From a virus, in IMG/VR virus record IMGVR_UViG_3300036719_004441, positions 1 through 43,206 of that record: 43,206 nucleotides of DNA; one strand, written 5' to 3'. The stretch's first letter is position 1. Every line of letters begins with the position of its first letter. The position numbers were made by a program, and so were the translations under genes. A model generated the notes under the pieces. That model did no database searches and was not told the origin of the DNA. It was given only the letters and a program-made list of their open reading frames with translations. Below, one piece after another: positions 35,965 to 41,748 of this stretch.

Positions 35965-36692
35965 TGCCATATACGTATAAAAAGGTTGGTGACAAATATT
36001 GTGTGTATAAAAAAGATGGTGGTGCAAAAGTTGGATGTACGGCAGGCAATAAAACTGCTCTTAAAAAATATTTAAGTGCATTACATGTTAATGAATCACA
36101 TTCATACGATCATGAAGTTTCCATGGCAGAAAAACAGTTAGAAGATATCATTCGTAATGCCGTTGAACTAATTCAAAAGCTTGGAACTCAAGAGCGTAAC
36201 ATCCCAGGTTGGATATCAGATCATATATCTCAGTCACAAAATTTCATCAATCAAGCTAATTACGGATTTCATGAGTTAGATGAATCATTGAATGAGGATA
36301 AACCGTGCTGGAAAGATTATGAAATGATAGGAATGAAAACAAAAAATGGTAAACAAGTTCCTAACTGTGTTCCAAAAAATGAACGTGTATTGTATCGTAA
36401 TGAATCGATGCGTTTTGAAATAGTCGAATCAGATGAACCATATCCAATTGAAGAAGCAGAATACCAAGGACGTAATGTAAAGCTAGGTAAACCTATGCAA
36501 GGCGATGTCAAAAAATTTAAAGTATATGTGAAAAATGAAAAAGGTAACGTTGTTAAAGTTAACTTTGGACAAAAAGGTATGACCATCAAGAAAAATAATC
36601 CAGAACGACGTAGGTCTTTCAGAGCACGTCATAACTGTGATAATCCCGGACCTCGTGATAAAGCCAGATACTGGTCATGTCGTAAATGGTAA
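35964..36692 (+). CDS. Modular basic protein, probable head core/structural protein
   Basis: 242 residues in three blocks. The N-terminal block YKKVGDKYCVYKKDGG ends in LHVNES, a possible prohead-protease site. The middle block CWKDYEMIGMKTKNGKQVP, then NCVP, recurs in T4-like phages. The C-terminal block is strongly basic: ERRRSFRARHNCDNPGPRDK followed by ARYWSCRKW, known to me from head/prohead-associated proteins of marine myoviruses, possibly a zinc or nucleic-acid binding end. GAGGAG before the ATG is a ribosome site. It likely binds DNA or the scaffold during head assembly. Confidence 0.6.
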   Translation: MPYTYKKVGDKYCVYKKDGGAKVGCTAGNKTALKKYLSALHVNESHSYDHEVSMAEKQLEDIIRNAVELIQKLGTQERNIPGWISDHISQSQNFINQANYGFHELDESLNEDKPCWKDYEMIGMKTKNGKQVPNCVPKNERVLYRNESMRFEIVESDEPYPIEEAEYQGRNVKLGKPMQGDVKKFKVYVKNEKGNVVKVNFGQKGMTIKKNNPERRRSFRARHNCDNPGPRDKARYWSCRKW

Positions 36693-36735
36693 TGTTATGG
36701 AAGATGAATGGTATCCTGATCAAGGATTGTAAATT

Positions 36736-37413
36736 ATGATTAAATTAGCAAACTTATTAAAAGAACAAATGCAACCGCAATTTGAACCGGTAAAATTGCA
36801 TTGGAAATATGAAGACTATGAACCTGCGTTTGACGCGGAAACAATGAAACTTCATTATACTAAACATTACATAGGTTATATCGATAAACTTAATAAAGCA
36901 GTTGTCGATGAAAACATTCCGGTAGTGTTTGATGATAAAATGGGCGGCATTCATCGCATATTAGAAACAGTATCTCAGTACAGTAATACAGTTCGAAATA
37001 ACGGCGGAGGATTTCTTAATCATACAATTTGGTTTGATCAACTCAATCCAGAACATAAAGGAAAGATATCGGGAATGATTGAACCAATGTTTAATGATCA
37101 GTATGGTGATTATGAAAAATTCAAAGAAGAATTTAAACAGGCATCATTAGATCATTTTGGTTCAGGTTGGGTCTGGTTGATGTATGACAAAGGCGAACTA
37201 CGTATCACCAGTACCGATAATCAAGACAATCCATATATGGACATTGTGAATGAACCAGGTAAAATTCTTATGGGTATTGATTTATGGGAGCATTCATATT
37301 ACTTGAAATATAAAAATGATCGAGCAAAATACGTCGATAACTTTTTCAAATTGATTTGTTATGACATGGTCAATGATCGTTTAGACAGGGCAATTAACTC
37401 ATTAACATATTGA
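36736..37413 (+). CDS. Mn/Fe superoxide dismutase with capsid-targeting-like leader
   Basis: 225 residues. After the leader MIKLANLLKE (1-10) a full Fe/Mn SOD follows. The ligands are H40 (LHYTKHY), H96 (FLNHTIWF), D182 and H186 (GIDLWEHSYYLKY); H44 and Y48 correspond to E. coli H30 and Y34. NNGGG with G92, and NQD with Q163, are the Gly/Gln combination of the Mn type. FGSGWVWL (141-148) is also present. The enzyme would turn superoxide into peroxide and oxygen. Relative to E. coli SodA the N-terminus is longer by about 13 residues, just the leader. Its place among other leader-bearing genes suggests packaging in the head. Confidence 0.92.
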   Translation: MIKLANLLKEQMQPQFEPVKLHWKYEDYEPAFDAETMKLHYTKHYIGYIDKLNKAVVDENIPVVFDDKMGGIHRILETVSQYSNTVRNNGGGFLNHTIWFDQLNPEHKGKISGMIEPMFNDQYGDYEKFKEEFKQASLDHFGSGWVWLMYDKGELRITSTDNQDNPYMDIVNEPGKILMGIDLWEHSYYLKYKNDRAKYVDNFFKLICYDMVNDRLDRAINSLTY

Positions 37414-37414
37414 T

Positions 37415-38182
37415 ATGGAAAAGGTATTAGGATATATTCGACCGGCAGCTGCCTTTCATACATTGCAAGAATGGCAAACTGTTGCCAAGCGCATGTTAGC
37501 ATTACAGAAACAAGGCATTGATACGAGGGGTGGTTTTCTTAACAATCATCCAGAACTACATTCACTCATTGATAAATACTTCTCATATCAGTTTTATACT
37601 GAAGAACCTCGTTATGATTTGCTTACAAAAAAGAATGTGTTAGATTTCGTTGAAGATTTTATTAATCATAGACTTTGGTCGTTGGATGAAGAATATGGTC
37701 GATATTTCAAAAACATATGGGATTTAAAATTTACATATTTTTATTCACGCGGTGATATAGAACCTTATGTGATGTTAGATGAAGAATATACAACACAAAT
37801 TTATGGAAGTACAAACAATGTAATGCAACTTAAACATTATACAGATATGGATGGAGTTGCTCGATTGGAATCAGCTTTGGAAACAGGTAATGTATTTGAC
37901 ATATCAGCATTCACAATGGCGGAGCGAGCATTCTTTCGCAAAGAATCAAATCTAGTAGTTGAATTCATAGGCAATGTACGTGCTGGATTCAAAAGCGATA
38001 TAAAATCATATGCAATAGATAATGGTAGAAAGGCATGCAATCTTTATCGGTTAGGATATCCTAGTGATACCGAAAACAATATCTGTTATGAATTAGAATC
38101 TTGTCAGTCAGCTGTAGAAACTGCGTTATGGAATGAATACATTGCAACGCCAATGCAAATATTAAAAGTGAGTAGAATATGA
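37415..38182 (+). CDS. Hypothetical protein, possible ADP-ribosyltransferase-like fold
   Basis: 255 residues, starting one base after the superoxide dismutase stop. The N-terminal half is helical without a known domain. The C-terminal half reads LKHYTDMDGVARLESAL, then DISAFT, then LVVEFIGNVRAGFKSDIKS, and ends ALWNEYIATPMQILKV. The sequence H-Y-T, S-x-F-T and a Glu before a last strand recalls the order of the three motifs in ADP-ribosyltransferase folds. Evidence is weak and no family was confirmed. It has no leader like the neighbouring genes. It overlaps the next gene by ATGA. Confidence 0.4.
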   Translation: MEKVLGYIRPAAAFHTLQEWQTVAKRMLALQKQGIDTRGGFLNNHPELHSLIDKYFSYQFYTEEPRYDLLTKKNVLDFVEDFINHRLWSLDEEYGRYFKNIWDLKFTYFYSRGDIEPYVMLDEEYTTQIYGSTNNVMQLKHYTDMDGVARLESALETGNVFDISAFTMAERAFFRKESNLVVEFIGNVRAGFKSDIKSYAIDNGRKACNLYRLGYPSDTENNICYELESCQSAVETALWNEYIATPMQILKVSRI

Positions 38183-38730
38183 TATCATTAAAAAAAATAA
38201 TGCAAGAAGCATTCGGTGATTATTACAAAAAGAATGTTTGGACAGAATTGCCAAAACGAATGGTCGCGGATAATGCAGATGAACTATTTGATTTGATACA
38301 ATCGGCGTATGCTGATAAAGGCGGCAATCTTAAGATTAAAAGTCGTAATGATGTCATGAATCGTTCTGAAATCAATTATTGGTTAGCAATTGATACTGAC
38401 AACGATCCTGATCCAGATGCAACCGTAGCCGGACGAACTACACCAGTTGGTCATAAAATATCAATAATAGGACAAGATGGTGGTAAAGATGCAAAACGAG
38501 CAGCAGTTGAAAAATTTATTGCGTTAATGAAGAGGCGCGGCTTTTACGCAGAGATAGATATAGATCTAGCTAATAAATTTGGATTAGATGTTATTACAGA
38601 TCCAGCTATTATATCAAAAGTATTGGCAGGTAAAGAAATTGAACATCTTGGAAAAGGTTTATATAAACGTACTATTGGAGCTGCTGGTAAAGCCAAAGAA
38701 AAAGTATTAATAGGAATACCAAAAGTATGA
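38179..38730 (+). CDS. Putative internal head protein with leader, 183 aa
   Basis: The N-terminus MISLKKIMQEAF matches the leader pattern M-(I/P)-x-L-x-x-I-(L/M)-x-E of this region. The body has a mixed fold with NYWLAIDTDNDPDPDATVAG, GHKISIIGQDGGKDAKRA and a helix-strand LMKRRGFYAEID. The layout could be acetyltransferase-like, but the acetyl-CoA loop is not clear, so I give no function. The C-terminal end is basic. It overlaps both neighbours by 4 bases. Confidence 0.55.
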   Translation: MISLKKIMQEAFGDYYKKNVWTELPKRMVADNADELFDLIQSAYADKGGNLKIKSRNDVMNRSEINYWLAIDTDNDPDPDATVAGRTTPVGHKISIIGQDGGKDAKRAAVEKFIALMKRRGFYAEIDIDLANKFGLDVITDPAIISKVLAGKEIEHLGKGLYKRTIGAAGKAKEKVLIGIPKV

Positions 38731-39419
38731 TTAGATTATACGAGATATTACGGCATTCATTGATAAAAGAATTTTCCGATGATTTAGAAAAGTCTATATC
38801 AGAAGCTTCAGTATCACCATCATCTCGTTTGAAAATGTTACTTCGTAAGGCCGATTCAACTGTATTCAAACCATTTGGAATTAAACCGTCTCAACAAAAA
38901 TATTTTATCGCAGGATCGGCTCGAATATACTTATATCCTGAATTAGTTAAATCATTAAATCTCAAACCAATTGGTGATTTAGACATAGTCGTTCCAGATA
39001 ATACGTATTGGAATCATGTTGAAAAATATATACAACAGTATCCGAATGATGCAGTAGGTCCTAAAGAAATTGAAATGAAAAGATATTCTCCTACTCCGGA
39101 AGAAGATATCGATGTATTTGACGCGTGGTTGCCAAAATATGATGAAGAATCAACTGGAAATTTTGAAGTTAGAAATACTGATATAATACTTAAAAATGCT
39201 AGAAACTTAGGAGGATACTATTATATGAGTTTCTACGATATCATTGATTATAAATTTGCATTGAAGCGGGAAAAAGAAAAACCTATCATCGATTTATTGA
39301 TTAAATATAAAAATGCATCAGATTCAGAAAAAGAAACTATTAAAAAACAAGTTATGTCTATAGTAGGAAATGATTCACGCGAAGCTGATGAATTTTTACA
39401 ACCTGCCGTAAATAGTTAA
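38727..39419 (+). CDS. Nucleotidyltransferase-fold protein with leader
   Basis: 230 residues. The N-terminus MIRLYEILRHSLIKE is a leader of the type seen in the neighbours. The core YFIAGSARIYL (G63-S64) and IGDLDIVVP (D84, D86) form the GS...DxD signature of Pol-beta-type nucleotidyltransferases, and EEDIDVFDAW gives the third acid (D127/D129). MSFYDIIDYKFALKREKEK resembles the helix after the core in minimal NTases. Such enzymes move NMP onto protein, RNA or drugs, and occur in toxin systems. A packaged effector that modifies host RNA or protein would fit. It ends just before promoter 5. Confidence 0.68.
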   Translation: MIRLYEILRHSLIKEFSDDLEKSISEASVSPSSRLKMLLRKADSTVFKPFGIKPSQQKYFIAGSARIYLYPELVKSLNLKPIGDLDIVVPDNTYWNHVEKYIQQYPNDAVGPKEIEMKRYSPTPEEDIDVFDAWLPKYDEESTGNFEVRNTDIILKNARNLGGYYYMSFYDIIDYKFALKREKEKPIIDLLIKYKNASDSEKETIKKQVMSIVGNDSREADEFLQPAVNS

Positions 39420-39426
39420 CAAAAGC

Positions 39427-39458
39427 TTTGGTACTTTGAAAAATAGTTATTATATTTA
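39427..39458 (+). promoter_or_regulatory. Bacteroidota-type promoter 5 (upstream of hydrolase)
   Basis: TTTG at 39427-39430, 20-base spacer with TTGAAAAATAGTTAT, TATATTTA at 39451-39458 and TG. The ATG at 39458 overlaps the -7 box and cannot be the start of this transcript. The ATG at 39476 is therefore chosen, about 14 bases after the predicted transcript start. Confidence 0.65.
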
Positions 39459-39475
39459 TGTATAAATTAAAAGTT

Positions 39476-39997
39476 ATGCATATTTTATATCTTCATGGAT
39501 TAGAATCTCCCGCGGGTGGTGAGAAGGTTGAGTATTTAAGAATGTTAGGCCATATGGTCGAATCTCCAGAAATTGATTATACTGATGAAAAGACGTTTAA
39601 TCAGTTAAGAACGTTCATTCAGTTCGCAGAGATGGAAGAGCCAGTCGATTTAATTATTGGTTCAAGTATGGGTGGTTATTTTGCATATGAGTTAGGTAAG
39701 TATTACGGCATACCGGTATTGTTATTTAATCCTGCATTGCATAGTCGTCCATATGAACCTGTTTGTAAAACAATTGATCCGGCATTAGCTTCGTCTCCGT
39801 TAATCTTTTTAGGAGTTGGTGAGCATGACGATGTTATTGATTATACAAAGACGTTAGATATCTTAGATAACAATGTTGGTGAGTCATTCTTCCGTGGTAA
39901 TTATTGGAAAGGTGATCACGGACATAAAACGCCAATAGAATTCTTTCAGAAAGTATTTGCCAATACAGAAGAACGCTTATCAAAAATTACTCAATGA
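39476..39997 (+). CDS. Alpha/beta hydrolase (YqiA/UPF0227-like esterase)
   Basis: 173 residues. HILYLHGLESPAGGEK is the oxyanion strand with HG; IIGSSMGGYFAYELG has the nucleophile elbow GxSxG (S64). GVGEHDDVIDY supplies the acid (D118/D119) and GDHGHKTP the catalytic His (148 or 150). The short single-domain form matches YqiA-type esterases. Substrate unknown; possible roles are host lipid or ester breakdown. The longer frame from 39458 is excluded by promoter 5. It overlaps the next gene by ATGA. Confidence 0.85.
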   Translation: MHILYLHGLESPAGGEKVEYLRMLGHMVESPEIDYTDEKTFNQLRTFIQFAEMEEPVDLIIGSSMGGYFAYELGKYYGIPVLLFNPALHSRPYEPVCKTIDPALASSPLIFLGVGEHDDVIDYTKTLDILDNNVGESFFRGNYWKGDHGHKTPIEFFQKVFANTEERLSKITQ

Positions 39998-40332
39998 ATC
40001 TTGCATTAGGATTAATATATTTCTTAGTCGGTCAAACCGTAGTCTGGTTTACAACTAATGCTCAATTCTATAACAAATGGGCAGAAGACAAACCTATCAT
40101 AATGACTATGATCGCAGCACCTGTGACATATCTGTTCATATTAGGCACCAAGCATTGCGCATTACATTTTGATGGCATGTTATGGCCTGGTCGATTCATT
40201 GGATTCGCAATGGGTATGGTGGCATTTACCATGTTAACATATTGGGTTATGGATGAGGCTATCAATATCAAAACCATTATATCATTGGTGTTAGCAGTAA
40301 TATTAGTTTGTATACAAATTTTCTGGAAATAG
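39994..40332 (+). CDS. Multi-span membrane protein, 112 aa
   Basis: Four hydrophobic segments are visible: about residues 2-20 (LALGLIYFLVGQTVVWF), 33-51 (MTMIAAPVTYLFILGT), 63-86 (PGRFIGFAMGMVAFTMLTYWV) and 92-110 (TIISLVLAVILVCIQIF). Loops are short. I recall similar small proteins in T4-like marine phages, with unknown role. It is coupled to the hydrolase gene, so the pair may act together at the membrane. Confidence 0.65.
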   Translation: MNLALGLIYFLVGQTVVWFTTNAQFYNKWAEDKPIIMTMIAAPVTYLFILGTKHCALHFDGMLWPGRFIGFAMGMVAFTMLTYWVMDEAINIKTIISLVLAVILVCIQIFWK

Positions 40333-40341
40333 AATTGCGTG

Positions 40342-40351
40342 TATATTTATT
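40342..40351 (+). promoter_or_regulatory. Late-like promoter candidate C
   Basis: TATATTTATT lies 33 bases before the GTG start at 40375, in the 42-base gap behind the membrane protein. Its ATATTTAT core equals candidates A and B. No TTTG box is found at 20 bases upstream, so it does not belong to the first promoter class. Confidence 0.38.
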
Positions 40352-40374
40352 AATAAATTAAAAAAAGTAATATC

Positions 40375-40848
40375 GTGAAAACAACTAAACAAAGATTAAT
40401 GGAGCTAGCTGGTTTAGTAAATGAAGCAGTAGATCCAAGCAATTGGCCTCTTGGGTATTTCGAAGTTAAAAACACGTTTGAAATCACTCCCGGTGGTGGT
40501 TGGCGCGTTACATTTACCAAAGGCGATATCCTACAAGTAGCAGTATCCAAGATAGATCGTAGCATACAAACTATCACACGTTGGAACGCCTTAAAGCAAG
40601 ACTGGGAAGTAAAAGCTCCACCGATTAGCGGGTACAAAGATAACGGTGGTATGTTCCCTATCTCAGCGTTTGGCGGGTCACAATCTTGGACAGCTAAATT
40701 TGCTCAAAACACCATTCCACTATCGAAAGGCAAAGCGGACACTAAGATCAAATCCGCCGCGGCTGAGACTGTATTGACTGCTAGAGAGGCTGTTAATATG
40801 TTGTCTAAATTGCCATCAAATCAAAAGGTCAAAATCACAATTGTATAG
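40375..40848 (+). CDS. Putative internal head protein with leader, 157 aa
   Basis: A GTG start is used; the N-terminus MKTTKQRLMELAGLVNEA follows and is amphipathic, ending in a Glu as in a T4-like capsid-targeting leader (T4 internal proteins begin MKTYQEFI). The body is basic and strand-rich (YFEVKNTFEITPGGGWRVTF), then TAREAVNMLSKLPSNQKVKI. No enzyme motif is seen. Base composition is slightly richer in G and C than the neighbours. It is probably a DNA-associated protein packed in the head; function unknown. Confidence 0.6.
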   Translation: MKTTKQRLMELAGLVNEAVDPSNWPLGYFEVKNTFEITPGGGWRVTFTKGDILQVAVSKIDRSIQTITRWNALKQDWEVKAPPISGYKDNGGMFPISAFGGSQSWTAKFAQNTIPLSKGKADTKIKSAAAETVLTAREAVNMLSKLPSNQKVKITIV

Positions 40849-40859
40849 AAGGAAATCGC

Positions 40860-41747
40860 ATGCCAATCAAATTGAAATCGATATTAAAAGAATCGCGTAT
40901 AAGATTACGTGAGGATGAAACAACTGATACACTTAAAAATACACTGACTAGTAGTAGTTATGAAACATTTGTTACTCAATTAGGCGATGCCGTTAAAGAT
41001 TCTAAAGTGAAAGCTGTGCTCGCCGCGGGCGAGGAAGATGGTGTTCCTGCAGATGAAAAAATTACATTAACAGATGGCGACATTGACGTTACAGCATTAC
41101 GTCCAACTCAAAATGAAATTGCTTTAGATAAATCATTGACATATCCATTGACAGATGTGAAATCAGCTGAGTCTTGTTTAAAAGGCGGTACCGTAGCAAT
41201 TGCCGGAAAACGTATTATAACCGCGGAAGGTAGTTATATTGTCGATGGACATCACCGGTGGTCTCAACTATATGCAATGAATAAGGATGCAAAGATTGCT
41301 GTAACAGATATGGTGTCTCGCGATCTAAAGAATCCATTGGACTTCTTAAAAATAACACAAGTAGCTATCGCAGCTGATTTAGGTAAAGTTCCTACTCAGA
41401 CTGCGAAAGGTTCTATCAATTTAATAACTATATCAGAAGATCAGCTTAAAAAGTTTGTTATTGATACTATTAAAGATCCGGTATTGGACGTATTTAAAAA
41501 ATATAATAAAGCAACTACTAAAGAAGAAGCAGCTGATTATATTTGGACCAACGTTCAATCAATGCAGAAAACATCGAAGCCAGTTGCTGGCGCGCCGAAA
41601 CGCGACTTTATGCCTCAAACTGATGATGCAAAGAATTGGGAGAAATTAGCTGCAGCTGGATCATTAAATTATAAAGAACCATTTACAACATCAGAATCGA
41701 TTAACAAAACACGTTGGCGTCAAATCGCAAACATAAAAAAGAAATAA
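40860..41747 (+). CDS. ParB-like (ParB/sulfiredoxin fold) protein with leader
   Basis: 295 residues. MPIKLKSILKESRIRLRED is the leader type of this region. The middle GSYIVDGHHRWSQLYAMN (DGHHRWS at 129-135) is the signature of the ParB/sulfiredoxin NTPase fold, known from ParB, Srx and phage nucleases or kinase-like proteins. The N-terminal segment is acidic, the C-terminal part basic and helical. A ParB-like DNA-binding or nuclease/NTPase role is probable, partner unknown. GAAGGAAAT precedes the ATG. A short GC hairpin lies in the coding region at 41019-41033. Confidence 0.72.
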   Translation: MPIKLKSILKESRIRLREDETTDTLKNTLTSSSYETFVTQLGDAVKDSKVKAVLAAGEEDGVPADEKITLTDGDIDVTALRPTQNEIALDKSLTYPLTDVKSAESCLKGGTVAIAGKRIITAEGSYIVDGHHRWSQLYAMNKDAKIAVTDMVSRDLKNPLDFLKITQVAIAADLGKVPTQTAKGSINLITISEDQLKKFVIDTIKDPVLDVFKKYNKATTKEEAADYIWTNVQSMQKTSKPVAGAPKRDFMPQTDDAKNWEKLAAAGSLNYKEPFTTSESINKTRWRQIANIKKK

Positions 41748-41748
41748 C

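Noticed and set aside
36697-36732. Tiny open frame of 11 codons between the modular basic protein and the SOD gene
   Set aside because: Too short to support as a gene, and no conserved pattern can be judged; the intergenic gap is only 43 bases.
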